A stretch of DNA of 64,000 nucleotides from an uncultured Microbulbifer sp. (GCF_913055755.1 NZ_CAJXKH010000004.1:32925-96924), one strand, 5' to 3'. Counted from the first letter of the stretch, positions 30,050 to 39,546 are shown. Notes: generated by a model from the sequence alone, not told the origin. Translations and numbers: made by a program.

Positions 30050-30700
30050 TCAGGCTTCGGAAGAAATCATCCCCACCCGAATTGCAAAACGCACCAATCC
30101 CGGCACATGATGAATTCCCAAACGCTCCATCAGCTGCGCTCGATGGGCTTCCACGGTTTTCACACTGACTTTCAAGTTGGCAGCAATTTCACTCGGCCCG
30201 CAGCCCTCCGCAATCAACTGCAATATCTGCCGCTGCCGCGGCGTCAGGATCTCAAGAGCGGAGTGGCCGTTCGGTACACCCTCAATAAAGCGCTGCACGG
30301 TTGCGCTATCGATGGCGGAACACAGGTAGTCACGCCCGCTACACACCGCCTGTAACGCGGCCGCCAGTTCATCGAACGCAGAATCTTTCAGCAGGTAACC
30401 CGATGCTCCCGAACCCAGAGCGCGGGCAACATACTCCGGACCCGCGTGCATTGACAACATCAGCACCCGTATATCCGGATAGGACTTGCCTACCTGTTGC
30501 ACCACTTCCAGCCCATTCAATCCCGGCAGGGAGATATCCAGTAAAAGCAGGTCGGGCGCTTCCCGGCGCACCAGGTCCATCGCTTCCAGGCCGTTGCCAC
30601 ATTCGCCGATTACCTCGAAGCCGTCGAGCTCATCCAGCAAGGCGCGAATACCCGCGCGCATCAATGAGTGATCATCTACCAGCAGTATGCGTTTTATCAT
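30050..30700 (-). CDS. NarL/FixJ-family response regulator
   Basis: 216 residues. The receiver domain (about 3-120) has D9/D10 (LLVDDH), phosphoacceptor D55 (LLLLDISLPG) and K105 (GYLLKDS). The LuxR-type helix-turn-helix (about 148-212) has LTPRQRQILQLIAEGCGPSEIAANLKVSVKTVEAHRAQLMERLGI. It is the output partner of the sensor kinase ending 19 nt upstream. The next genes downstream on the same strand encode the secreted metalloprotease operon, a plausible target. Confidence 0.93.
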   Translation of the reverse strand: MIKRILLVDDHSLMRAGIRALLDELDGFEVIGECGNGLEAMDLVRREAPDLLLLDISLPGLNGLEVVQQVGKSYPDIRVLMLSMHAGPEYVARALGSGASGYLLKDSAFDELAAALQAVCSGRDYLCSAIDSATVQRFIEGVPNGHSALEILTPRQRQILQLIAEGCGPSEIAANLKVSVKTVEAHRAQLMERLGIHHVPGLVRFAIRVGMISSEA

Positions 30701-30719
30701 TGTTATTCCTGCACCATGT

Positions 30720-33700
30720 TCACGCGGGTGCTTTTTGCAGATGCACAGGTTCCGGTGAATGTATCCGTCGGGGTATCACCGCACTGATGCGACTGCCTTT
30801 TCCGGGTTTGGCATCGAAGGCCAATTCGCCGCCGGCATTGCGCGCCCGCTCCAGCATACCCAGCAGGCCCAGGTGCTCACCGCGCAGTACTCGTCGCCAC
30901 ACCAGATCAGGGTCGAAACCGCAGCCGTCGTCTTCAACAATCAGCGTGAGATTTGCACGGTCACCACGGAGGTTGACCATAATGCGCTGGCACCCCGCAT
31001 GACGTAACGCATTGCTCACTGCCTCCTGGATAAGCCGGAATATGGTGGTGCGCAGGTCTTCCGATACGCGGCCAATTTCGCCTCCCACATGCAACACGAT
31101 CTCCACTTCCGTGCGTTCGGATATCGAATCCAGATGTACCCTGAGTGCTTCCACCAGCCCCACCTCATCCAGTAGCGGCGGCCGCAAAGTAAGAGAAATG
31201 TTGCGCACCTGGGCGATCATTTGATCCAGCATGGAAACGGAGTCGCCCACGCGTCGCTCGCGCTCCTCCCTATTCGCGGCGCGCCCGACCCGTTGCAGGC
31301 TGATTTTTGCCGCCGTGAGGTTCTGCCCCAGTTCGTCGTGCAGTTCGCGGGCAATCTGTTGCCACTGCTCTTCCTTGGCCGATTGCAACCGCGCGGTGAG
31401 GTTGCGCAGCCCGGCATGGGCCTGGGTCAATTCCCGGCCACTGATCTCCGCTTTTTCCAGCGCGCGTTCACGCTCAAGGCGCAGCTTTTCCAGTGTGCGG
31501 TTGCGCCGACGCAGGCCGCGCATGCGCAAGTGATGCAGGGCAAAACCACTGACCAGCATCGCGGCCACCGCCGCAGCGCGAAACCACACCGTCATCCACA
31601 ACGGCGGTATCACATTCAGCGTGAACGCGGGCGATTCGTTCCAGCTACCAAAAACATCGCGCCCGCGCACGCTGAGCTGGTACTCGCCCGGGGACAGCTC
31701 GAGCAGGGTCAGCTCCCGGCGCGGGCCGAGAGACTGCCAGGCTTCCCCCGCCTGTAACCGATATTGGTAGCGATGGGGGGAGCCGGCAAAATCCAGCACC
31801 GCGAACGATACCGAGAGCATTTCTCCCCAATCGATATCCATACTTTCCAGCGCCATCGCCGGACGGGTGTGAATGCCGTTGCCGTCGCTGCGATGAACTG
31901 CGCGCGACACGTCCACCATGCGGACGGGCGTCGGCTCCCGCGGAGCCATTTCGGTGCCCGCGGGAATGGTGACAAGGCCTCCGATACCGCCGAAGTAGAG
32001 CTGATGATCGTCGCGTGCGGCTGCCCGCGCGTTGAAGTGGGTCACCGGCAGGCCGCTTTCGGCAACGTGGTGCACCAACCGCCCGTCACTCGGCTGCAAC
32101 CGCGACAATCCCTGCCGCGAACTTATCCACAGGGACCGGTCATCGTCTTCGACAACCGCCATAATGCTGGCGCTCAGCAAGCCGTCTTCTTCGCTCCAGT
32201 GCCGTTTCAGCTGCAGACGGCCATCGGTTTTGAGCGCAAGCTGGTGCAGCCCGCCACCATCGGTACCCACCCAGATGTCACCGTCGCGGGCGCGATACAG
32301 TACCGTGACATTGTGATGGGCGAGGCCGTCTTCGCGACCGAACTGGAGGCACTGCCAGGGTGAAATAGTGCAGAGGTTCAATCCGCTGGAGCGGGTACCG
32401 ACAAGCAGAAGGTTGTCCTGTAACTGCAGCAGGGAGGTGATGTAATTTCCACTCAGGGAGTACTCCTGCCCGACTTCGTGTGCGTAACGCTGAAAGCGTT
32501 CACCGCCGGCCCGCATACGGAACAGGCCACTGCCCCCGACGCCCACCCACAGGTCGCCGCCCGCACTTTCCAGCAGGCTAGTCACGTAACCCGCCCCCAG
32601 TCCTTCCGGGGAATCCCCGTTCAGCAAACGATAGCCGCCATCCTGTTCGATTACCCACAGCCCGTGGTTACTGCCCGCCAGTACCTGACCATCGCGGCGC
32701 GGGAGAATCGAGAGCACACCGTCGGTGTGGAGGCCGTCATCGGGTTCGCCCGGCCCGGCTCCGGCCCGTCCGCCAGACAGCAGGGGTTGCAGCCCGCCGC
32801 CAAAAGACCCCACCCAGGGCAACTGCCCGGGTTTGGCGGCCACTGCCGTCACATTGTGGTGACGCAAACGGCCGGGCTCCTGGCCTGCGCGCACCCAGCC
32901 GTAGTGCTCCCGGTGCATGCGCGCCATATACACACCGCTGCCCCAGGTGCCTACCAGCAAACGCTCACCACTGAAATGCAGGGACAGTTGCGGCAGCGCC
33001 GGCAGCTGTGTGTCTTCTCCCGGTGGCTTCGGGTTTGCTGGCTGCACCGCACCGGTTGCGGGGTCGTAAACCAGTACCCCCCGCGCCATGGTGGCAATCC
33101 ACAGGCGCCCCTCGGGGCCCCACTCCAGTGCGGGAACCACCGTTGGCGCGTCGCCACCGAGGTCGATCACCTGCGCTTCGCCTCGCTCGAAATCCAGTTG
33201 CACCAGGCCTGCACGGGTACCGGCGAACAATATATTGCGTTCATAGCGGGCGAGCGCGAACACACTGTTCAGCTCGGCCCCGGCCGCGGTTAACTCGGCA
33301 AGGTCGAAGCGGTCAAAACCGCTGGCACCGGCGCGCCAGCGATTGATACCGCCACCAATGGTGGCGACCCAGACAGCCTCCTCGACCGGTTCAGCGAGCA
33401 CGTCGTAGACATAGTCGTGGGATAGCGAGCGCGGTTGTGCCGGGTCGTGCAAAAACCGGGTCACCTCTCCGGTTTCCGGGTTTATGCGATTCAGGCCAAT
33501 CTGGCTGCCCGCCCACAGTTGTCCGCGGGCATCCTGCGCCATGCCATAGATACTTTCGTGGGACAGCGAATGGGGGTTGGCAGATTCGTGACGAAAATGG
33601 GTGAAGCGGTCTTCGGCAGGTTGGTAGCGGCTGAGGCCGCTGGTGTTGGAGGCGATCCAGATATTGCCGGCGCGGTCTTCGAACAGCGCGCGGATATCGT

Positions 33701-33965
33701 TGTCCTTGAGGCCATCGCGCCCGGCCCTGAGTGCAGTAGCCTGGTAGCCGTCGTAGCGATACACCCCTTCCCGCGAGGCGACCCACAGGAAGCCGTTGCG
33801 GTCTACCAGTACCGAGGTCGCGACTTTGACATCCAGCCCGCGGCTCACCCCCACGGGCGCAAATTCCACGGCGGTGAAACTCCCGGGCTCGGCGTGCGCC
33901 GAGTGCGCCGAGTGCGCCGAGTGCGCGAGTATCAATAGTAAACAGGCCAGGCTTACCCAGCGCAT
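30720..33965 (-). CDS. Propeller-type sensor histidine kinase (Reg_prop, Y_Y_Y, HisKA_3)
   Basis: 1081 residues; GGAGC lies five bases before the ATG. The signal peptide carries a SAHSAHSAH run. Residues about 35-690 are periplasmic two-component-regulator propeller units (DNDIRALFEDRAGNIWIAS, HESIYGMAQDARGQLWAGS, GDIWVGTDGGGLHQL), followed by a Y_Y_Y domain (about 710-785: YQYRLQAGEAWQSLG, SPGEYQLSVRGRDVFG). One transmembrane helix follows (about 792-812), then a coiled coil, then HisKA_3 with the phosphoacceptor in ARELHDELGQNL and an ATPase with DDGCGFD and GLLGMLERA. Such sensors commonly detect oligosaccharides or other polymers. It pairs with the response regulator just downstream. Confidence 0.93.
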   Translation of the reverse strand: MRWVSLACLLLILAHSAHSAHSAHAEPGSFTAVEFAPVGVSRGLDVKVATSVLVDRNGFLWVASREGVYRYDGYQATALRAGRDGLKDNDIRALFEDRAGNIWIASNTSGLSRYQPAEDRFTHFRHESANPHSLSHESIYGMAQDARGQLWAGSQIGLNRINPETGEVTRFLHDPAQPRSLSHDYVYDVLAEPVEEAVWVATIGGGINRWRAGASGFDRFDLAELTAAGAELNSVFALARYERNILFAGTRAGLVQLDFERGEAQVIDLGGDAPTVVPALEWGPEGRLWIATMARGVLVYDPATGAVQPANPKPPGEDTQLPALPQLSLHFSGERLLVGTWGSGVYMARMHREHYGWVRAGQEPGRLRHHNVTAVAAKPGQLPWVGSFGGGLQPLLSGGRAGAGPGEPDDGLHTDGVLSILPRRDGQVLAGSNHGLWVIEQDGGYRLLNGDSPEGLGAGYVTSLLESAGGDLWVGVGGSGLFRMRAGGERFQRYAHEVGQEYSLSGNYITSLLQLQDNLLLVGTRSSGLNLCTISPWQCLQFGREDGLAHHNVTVLYRARDGDIWVGTDGGGLHQLALKTDGRLQLKRHWSEEDGLLSASIMAVVEDDDRSLWISSRQGLSRLQPSDGRLVHHVAESGLPVTHFNARAAARDDHQLYFGGIGGLVTIPAGTEMAPREPTPVRMVDVSRAVHRSDGNGIHTRPAMALESMDIDWGEMLSVSFAVLDFAGSPHRYQYRLQAGEAWQSLGPRRELTLLELSPGEYQLSVRGRDVFGSWNESPAFTLNVIPPLWMTVWFRAAAVAAMLVSGFALHHLRMRGLRRRNRTLEKLRLERERALEKAEISGRELTQAHAGLRNLTARLQSAKEEQWQQIARELHDELGQNLTAAKISLQRVGRAANREERERRVGDSVSMLDQMIAQVRNISLTLRPPLLDEVGLVEALRVHLDSISERTEVEIVLHVGGEIGRVSEDLRTTIFRLIQEAVSNALRHAGCQRIMVNLRGDRANLTLIVEDDGCGFDPDLVWRRVLRGEHLGLLGMLERARNAGGELAFDAKPGKGSRISAVIPRRIHSPEPVHLQKAPA
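33892..33927 (-). repeat. 9-bp tandem repeat in the kinase signal peptide
   Basis: Four units of gagtgcgcc, the outer two with one mismatch each (33892-33900, 33901-33909, 33910-33918, 33919-33927), encode the Ser-Ala-His run between the hydrophobic core and the cleavage site. Unit gain or loss would keep the frame. Confidence 0.85.
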
Positions 33966-34190
33966 CGCAGCTCCGTGTTATCTGTTATCAGCTGACGACC
34001 AATCGGACCGGTCCCCCATTTCCAGCACCGGCCACCAACTTATTCTAAGCAGAGGGCCCGCTGGCACCGTGGGACTGCCATCACAGATTACAGCAATGAT
34101 CACTGGTTAGTTTCGGCCCTATTGAAAGTAGACCACATAAAGCTTTGCCATTACCCTCAGGCACTTTGTATCAAAAATGCGGAGAGCCCG

Positions 34191-35909
34191 ATGCGTTTTG
34201 CGAAGTTTGCCAAAACTATCAAAACCCCAATATTGGGGTTGTTACCCCTGCTGAGTCTTGCCGCCTGCCAACATGCCCCACCGCTGGACCCTAAGATTGG
34301 TGACACAGGACAGACATTGTCGGACGTAGCGCAGCGGGCTGATGTCAAAACCTATGACCTGAACCTGGAAATTTTCCCCAGTAAAAAATCCATAAAAGGT
34401 ACAGCACGCACGGAGTTCCTGTTAACCAAAGACAGCGCACAGGTTGAGTTAAAGCTGGACAGTCGCTTCGATATTGAACAGATTCTTGTAGACGGACAAG
34501 TCTCCCGATTCCAGAGAGCGGGCGGCATTCTGACCATTGACCTGGGGCAAACATTCCGCGCAGGCGAACGAGCTACCGTGGATGTTTACTATTCCGGTCA
34601 GCCTCATGTTGCCGTCAATGCCCCCTGGGCCGGCGGCACTGTCTGGAAACGGACAGAGGATGGGCAGCCATGGATTGCCACTGCGGTGCAGGGTGAAGGC
34701 TGTGATCTGTTCTGGCCCTGTAAAGACCATTTTGCGGACAAGGCAGACAGTATGCGCATTCGGCTTACTGTCCCCAACGGTTTGAGTGCCGTCACCAATG
34801 GCGTGTTGCAGGGAATCCATCCGCTAGGTAACGACAAAACCCAGTTCGACTGGCTGCTGTCTGTACCTGCGAGCGATTACAACATCGCCCTGAATATCGG
34901 CCCTTTCACCAGAATCCAGCAATCCTATACCAGCATCAATGGCACGGAGGTGCCCATTGAATTCTGGGCACTGAACGAAAACAGGGAAAAGGCCCAATCG
35001 CTTATTGATAACGATTTACGCCATCAGATTGAATTCTACGAACGCCAACTGGGCCCTTACCCTTGGGGTGACCAGAAGCTGGGCTTTGTGGAAACGCCCC
35101 ACCTGGGCATGGAGCACCAGACAATCAATGCCTATGGCAAAAAATATAAACGTGATGAATATGGTTTTGACTGGTTGCTGCAACACGAGCTGGCCCACGA
35201 ATGGTTTGGCAACCTGATTACCCATGAAAAGCTCAATGATGCCTGGTTACATGAGGGCTTCGGTCTTTACATGCAGCCGGCTTACAGCCTTGATCATTTT
35301 GGGAGCGCGGCGTACGACTACTCAATGTATAAATCCTATTTGGGACTGATGAATTGCGAGCCCATAGTTCTGGAAGGTGACATCACCTCTGAGCAGGCAT
35401 TTAACTCCGATATTTATGGCAAAGGCGGATGGACCCTGCACACCCTGCGCTGGCTGATAGGCGATGAACTGTTCTGGCAGGCAACCCGGGAATTGCTGTA
35501 CGGCACAGACGATACCGCCTCCCTGACTTATCCGATTGCCCCCCGTTACCGCAATACGCAGGATTTTATCAATATCGTCAACAGACTGACCGGGCAGGAT
35601 TACAACTGGCTGTTTGATGTATACCTGAAACAGGCTGAACTGCCGGAACTGGTAGAACAGTTGCAGGAGCAGTCAATTACCCTGACCTGGAAAACCCCTG
35701 AAAACCTGCCCTTCCCTATGCCGGTGCCGGTGTCTGTCAACGACCAGCTTCAGGTATATCAACCGGTGAACGGAAAAATCACCATTGCCGCGTCGGCAAA
35801 TGACCATGTAGTGATTGATCCGGACATGAAAGTATTGCGCTACCTGCCGATCATTGGTCTATGTGAAGAAAACACCGAAAAACGCAAGAAGCGCAAAGCT
35901 CGGGACTAA
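34191..35909 (+). CDS. M1-family metallopeptidase, lipoprotein
   Basis: 572 residues from the ATG at 34191 (GGAGAG five to ten bases upstream), which begins a lipoprotein signal ending LLSLAAC (Cys26). The N-terminal beta domain holds KTYDLNLEIFPSKKSIKGTARTEF. The catalytic domain has the substrate motif GMEHQT, where many members have GAMEN, and the zinc site HELAHEW with H332, E333 and H336, and E355 in LHEGFGLY, the expected HExxH-X18-E spacing. At 572 residues it lacks the long C-terminal HEAT-like part of aminopeptidase N and resembles LTA4H-like or Xanthomonas-type M1 enzymes. Codons are noticeably less GC-rich than in neighbours, so transfer is possible. It has no operon partner. Confidence 0.9.
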   Translation: MRFAKFAKTIKTPILGLLPLLSLAACQHAPPLDPKIGDTGQTLSDVAQRADVKTYDLNLEIFPSKKSIKGTARTEFLLTKDSAQVELKLDSRFDIEQILVDGQVSRFQRAGGILTIDLGQTFRAGERATVDVYYSGQPHVAVNAPWAGGTVWKRTEDGQPWIATAVQGEGCDLFWPCKDHFADKADSMRIRLTVPNGLSAVTNGVLQGIHPLGNDKTQFDWLLSVPASDYNIALNIGPFTRIQQSYTSINGTEVPIEFWALNENREKAQSLIDNDLRHQIEFYERQLGPYPWGDQKLGFVETPHLGMEHQTINAYGKKYKRDEYGFDWLLQHELAHEWFGNLITHEKLNDAWLHEGFGLYMQPAYSLDHFGSAAYDYSMYKSYLGLMNCEPIVLEGDITSEQAFNSDIYGKGGWTLHTLRWLIGDELFWQATRELLYGTDDTASLTYPIAPRYRNTQDFINIVNRLTGQDYNWLFDVYLKQAELPELVEQLQEQSITLTWKTPENLPFPMPVPVSVNDQLQVYQPVNGKITIAASANDHVVIDPDMKVLRYLPIIGLCEENTEKRKKRKARD

Positions 35910-35928
35910 CCGATCATTGATCTGCATT

Positions 35929-35965
35929 GGGGCGACCGACAGACAAGCTGTCAGGCGGTCGCCCC
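35929..35965. terminator. Stem-loop between the M1 peptidase and PepSY genes
   Basis: ggggcgaccg (35929-35938) pairs with cggtcgcccc (35956-35965). It lies between the convergent genes and overlaps the last codons of the PepSY gene. There is no clear T-tract on either strand, so I call it a possible terminator only. Confidence 0.4.
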
Positions 35966-37090
35966 CGCCTGCGCTGCCACCTTGGCCTGGCGCTTCTCTC
36001 GCCTCTTCTCACGCGCATTGCGGCGCTTGTCGCGGCGCTGATACCAGATATAGATACCGGTAATCGACAGCAGCAGCGGCGACAGGCCAATCACGCACCA
36101 GAGGATCTTGCTCACCAGGCCGGCGAAGTTGCCGTAGTGCAGGCGGCGGTAGCTGTCGACGATTTTGGCCCCCAGGGTGGCCTCGCGGATATCGTAATTA
36201 CCCAGGTGTTCACCGCTCTGGGCGTTGTACGCAACCGTACTCGAGTACTCGCTGATCAGCGGGTTGCCACTGTGCACGTCCCCCCAGAAAGTGAAATTGG
36301 TACCCGGCTCCCAGGGGAAGGAGATATAGGTGGTCTCGAAGTTGTCCAGCTGCTGCCCGGCGTCGAGCATCAATGCCTGCAACGAGAGTTCGTCGTTGTA
36401 CAGGCGCTCGGCCATTTTGTAGTGCTCGTGACCATTCGCATGTTCTTCCATCTCGTAGGCGAAATGGGTGATGTTCCACCAGGCGCCGGTAAAGCCCAGG
36501 ATCAGCAGCACCGGCGCGCCAATGATGCCGGTCATCTTGTGCAGGTCTGAGAAATACACGATCAGTCGCGCGTTCCAGCGCAGGGTGAAAAAGTTCTTCC
36601 AGAATTTGCGATAGAGAATCAAGCCGCTGATCCCGAGCCCGCACAGCAGGATCGAAAAGATACTGGTGACCAGCATGCCCCAGTCCCCCGCCAGCAGGGT
36701 GTAATGCAGGTCCAGCAGCCAGTCGGTCAGGTGGTGGGTCAGGCCCATGGGCGGGCGCAGGGGCTCGCCGGTGTACTGGTCCAGCAGGGCGTAGGTCCAC
36801 TCGTCGGTGCCGCGTTCCATGGTGTACACCAGGTCCGCGCGCGCTTTGTCCTGGAACAGGGCCCAGCCGACGATTTCGTAATCGGGGAAGTTGCCGTTCA
36901 CCGATTGCGCCAGCGTATCCAGGCTCAGGCGCTCGCGGCCGGCGGCGTCCACCCGCACCCTGTCTTTGAGCAGTACGGAGTCGATCTCGTGCTTGAACAC
37001 CAGAATGCTACCGGTGACGCAGATCACCAGCAGTGGAACGAACGCGATCAGGGCCATCCAGCTGTGCAGTTTGAACAGGGTCTTATTCAT
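35951..37090 (-). CDS. PepSY-associated transmembrane protein (iron-uptake reductase-like)
   Basis: 379 residues from the ATG at 37090; the upstream TTG extension lacks support. Four membrane segments can be seen: WMALIAFVPLLVICVTGSILVF (about 10-31), WGMLVTSIFSILLCGLGISGLIL, MTGIIGAPVLLILGFTGAWW and LVSKILWCVIGLSPLLLSITGIYIWYQ, with large periplasmic parts carrying PepSY-like pieces. The end is very basic (RRDKRRNAREKRREKRQAK). The family (PiuB-like, PF03929) sits next to siderophore receptors and is thought to act in ferric-siderophore reduction or uptake. Here the receptor lies directly upstream, separated by a hairpin, which supports the iron role. Confidence 0.88.
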   Translation of the reverse strand: MNKTLFKLHSWMALIAFVPLLVICVTGSILVFKHEIDSVLLKDRVRVDAAGRERLSLDTLAQSVNGNFPDYEIVGWALFQDKARADLVYTMERGTDEWTYALLDQYTGEPLRPPMGLTHHLTDWLLDLHYTLLAGDWGMLVTSIFSILLCGLGISGLILYRKFWKNFFTLRWNARLIVYFSDLHKMTGIIGAPVLLILGFTGAWWNITHFAYEMEEHANGHEHYKMAERLYNDELSLQALMLDAGQQLDNFETTYISFPWEPGTNFTFWGDVHSGNPLISEYSSTVAYNAQSGEHLGNYDIREATLGAKIVDSYRRLHYGNFAGLVSKILWCVIGLSPLLLSITGIYIWYQRRDKRRNAREKRREKRQAKVAAQAGATA

Positions 37091-37124
37091 AATTTTCGAT
37101 TTTAAAAAAAGGCACTTTACGGAC

Positions 37125-37155
37125 AAAGCCGGGCGCCCCTGGGCGGCCCGGCTTT
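37125..37155 (-). terminator. Hairpin after the siderophore receptor gene
   Basis: aaagccgggc (37125-37134) pairs with gcccggcttt (37146-37155). It lies between the receptor stop and the PepSY gene. The minus-strand U-run after it is short (TTTG), so it may be a partial terminator that lowers expression of the PepSY gene relative to the receptor. Confidence 0.6.
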
Positions 37156-37190
37156 TCTACTGTCAAATAATTTCGCGCTGCTGGTCCGGG

Positions 37191-39296
37191 TCAGAAGTTG
37201 TACTCAAACGAAACCTGACCGTGACGCGGTGCACCGTAGATGGCGCCGTACGCCAGACCTTCCACATACTTTTCATCGAACAGGTTGTTGATATTGAGCC
37301 GCACACTGGCGGCATCGCTCAGCGCGTAAGAGGCAAACACGTCGGCGCGGAAAAACGCGTCCTGTCTGGCATAGCCGCCGACGATATCGGACTGCCAGCG
37401 ACCATTAACACCCAAGCGCAGCTGCGGCAGAGACTCCAGCTGGGTATCGAAGCGGACCAGTGCGGTGGTGCGCGGCACCCATTCGTAGATGTCGTTGCCG
37501 TCAGGGCCGGTGAGGTTGAGGCGCGTAAAGCCAACGGTCAGATTCGAGTTGTCGCTGACCTGGCCCACCGCTTCGATTTCGAAGCCTTCGGAGTTCACAT
37601 CCTTGGGGGTATACCAATAGCTGCCGTCGGCAGTCATACCGCCATAAGTGGCCAGCCCCTGCTGTTCTGCACTGAATACCGCCACGGTGGTCAGCAGGCG
37701 ATTGTCAAACCACTCGGCCTTGACCCCGGCTTCCATGTTCACGCCCTTCATCGGGTCCAGGTAGACCTTGTTGATGTCGGTCTGGTCCTGGTTCTGGAAG
37801 ATATCGGAATAGGAGACGTAACCGAGGATGTTGTCGGTGAAGTCGTAAGTCAGTCCCATGTACGGGCTGGTCTCTTCCGTATCCGGGTATTCGGTCTGGG
37901 ACACCACGGTGCCGTAAATGGATCCGCCTTCCCGCGCCAGTTTGATGGAGTTCATACCCACAATGGCCTTCAGCGCATCGGTGATGCTCAAGCGCGTCGC
38001 CGCGTAAACGCGAGTCAGCGCCTGCTCGCCGGTGGTGCTGGGTTCGATGTCGCCCCACCGGGGTTCCGGGTAAACGTCGCCGCCATAGGGCAGAGACAGC
38101 GGGAGAAACATGTCTTCACCGGGAACGCTGGCGGCGCCAGACGCGGTTTCCTTCATCGAGTGGCTGATACCCGCAATCACGCTGTGTTCACGGCCGAAGG
38201 CGCTGAAAGCCCCGCTGATGTTGGCATCCAGCAGGTCGTTGGTGCTTTCGGTGGTCCCCAGGTAAGGCCAGCCGACAAGCCCGCTGCCGTCTTCGTAGAT
38301 GAAGTTGCCAGCGGTGTTGTAGGCGTAAAGCAGCTTGGAACGGGTGTCGTTCTCGTGACGGTTGTAGGTGAACTTGGCTTCCCAGCCCTGGGGCAGCAGG
38401 TGGGTGTACTCGACAAACGCGGTTCTGGCCTCGGTGTCATAGTAGGTCCAGTCCGCCGCGGTAGAGGAGGAAGAACTGAAGTCCGCCATGCTGCCGTCGG
38501 GGTAGTAGAGGGTCAGCGACCCCCACATGGGGGAATCCTGCTTGTCGTTGCGCAGGGTGACACCGGCGGTCAGCACGCCGTTGTCGCCGATCTGCCCGTC
38601 AATCACACCGTAGACCGAGGCTTTCTCGTCGTGCAGGTCGCGGATATGGGAATCCTTGTCTTCATAGGCCACCACCACACGGCCGGCCCAGCTGCCATCT
38701 TCGGTCAGCACCTGGTTGTAGTCGGCGGCGGCGCGCTTGTAGCCGTATGAGCCGCCGCGCAGCTCCACCTTGCCACCGTTTTCATTGGTGGGGCGCTTGC
38801 GCACATAGTTGATGGTGCCTGAGGCGTTGCCGACGCCGGTCAGCAGGCCGTTGGCGCCGCGGATCAGCTCGATTTTTTCAAACAGGAAGGTATCCAGCTG
38901 CCCCACCACGGTACCGTAGTCATTGGTCATCCCCAGGCCGTCCACCTGTGTGAGCTGGATCTCGAAACCACGGGAGTTGAAGGTGGCGCGGTTGGTTTCG
39001 TACTGGTCGACGTTGATGCCGGTGCTCAGTTCCAACGCATCGTTGGCGCCGGTTACACCGAAGTCTTCCATGGTGCGCTGGTCGACAATGCTGATGGACT
39101 GCGGAGTGTCCTTGATCGCCAGGGCGAGGCCGGTGGCACCCCGGCTGACACGCTTTTCGCGCACCCCCACAACCGCCACTTCTTCGATCGCCGCATCGGA
39201 AGGCTCGTTATCAGTGTCGGCTGCGATGGTGCTGTTGGCCAGGCACAGGGCGGAAGCCAGCAGCGCGCGGGTGAAAATCTGCTTGTCGGATTGCAT
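37191..39296 (-). CDS. TonB-dependent siderophore receptor
   Basis: 701 residues from the ATG at 39296 (GGGGA upstream); the signal peptide ends at ANSTIAAD. The plug domain begins with a TonB-box-like EEVAVVG and the siderophore-receptor signature TPQSISIVDQRTMEDFGVTGANDALELSTGI, then ELIRGANGLLTGVGNASGTINYVRKRPT. The rest is the 22-strand barrel, ending in SFEYNF. It takes up ferric siderophores of the ferrichrome/coprogen/pyoverdine type at the outer membrane; the ligand cannot be read from sequence. The PepSY gene follows, and a Fur-box-like site lies upstream. Confidence 0.94.
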   Translation of the reverse strand: MQSDKQIFTRALLASALCLANSTIAADTDNEPSDAAIEEVAVVGVREKRVSRGATGLALAIKDTPQSISIVDQRTMEDFGVTGANDALELSTGINVDQYETNRATFNSRGFEIQLTQVDGLGMTNDYGTVVGQLDTFLFEKIELIRGANGLLTGVGNASGTINYVRKRPTNENGGKVELRGGSYGYKRAAADYNQVLTEDGSWAGRVVVAYEDKDSHIRDLHDEKASVYGVIDGQIGDNGVLTAGVTLRNDKQDSPMWGSLTLYYPDGSMADFSSSSSTAADWTYYDTEARTAFVEYTHLLPQGWEAKFTYNRHENDTRSKLLYAYNTAGNFIYEDGSGLVGWPYLGTTESTNDLLDANISGAFSAFGREHSVIAGISHSMKETASGAASVPGEDMFLPLSLPYGGDVYPEPRWGDIEPSTTGEQALTRVYAATRLSITDALKAIVGMNSIKLAREGGSIYGTVVSQTEYPDTEETSPYMGLTYDFTDNILGYVSYSDIFQNQDQTDINKVYLDPMKGVNMEAGVKAEWFDNRLLTTVAVFSAEQQGLATYGGMTADGSYWYTPKDVNSEGFEIEAVGQVSDNSNLTVGFTRLNLTGPDGNDIYEWVPRTTALVRFDTQLESLPQLRLGVNGRWQSDIVGGYARQDAFFRADVFASYALSDAASVRLNINNLFDEKYVEGLAYGAIYGAPRHGQVSFEYNF

Positions 39297-39352
39297 CAGT
39301 GTGTCCCCAAAGTTGACTCCATGTAACTCGGGACGGGAGTCTAGTTTAGGAA

Positions 39353-39380
39353 AAATGCAAATGCAACAGATTCTCATTTA
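39353..39380 (-). promoter_or_regulatory. Fur-box-like site upstream of the siderophore receptor
   Basis: Read on the minus strand, the sequence contains AATGAGAAT, a five-base spacer and GCATTTGCATT, which resembles the repeated NATA/TAAT hexamers of Fur sites. It is about 60 bp upstream of the receptor start. By-eye match only. Confidence 0.5.
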
Positions 39381-39546
39381 GATCTTGTGAAAAATCTGCA
39401 CTCCTGGGCTATGCTCTGTCCGCGGCACCCCCTCAGGGGACACACCTGCTCTCGGTAATAGCCCCTGTGACACCAAATCCAACAACTAAACTTGAATCAG
39501 GGGCCCCTGCGCCCGGTAGTCTGACCACTAACCCGGAGATGCATTC

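Noticed and set aside
29965..30168. 67-codon plus-strand open frame with a leading AG-rich stretch
   Set aside because: It overlaps the end of the response-regulator gene antisense; the composition is proline-rich shadow-like, and the start has no clear context beyond the AG run.
36891..38750. 619-codon plus-strand open frame
   Set aside because: It is opposite the siderophore receptor and PepSY genes; both real products are unmistakable.
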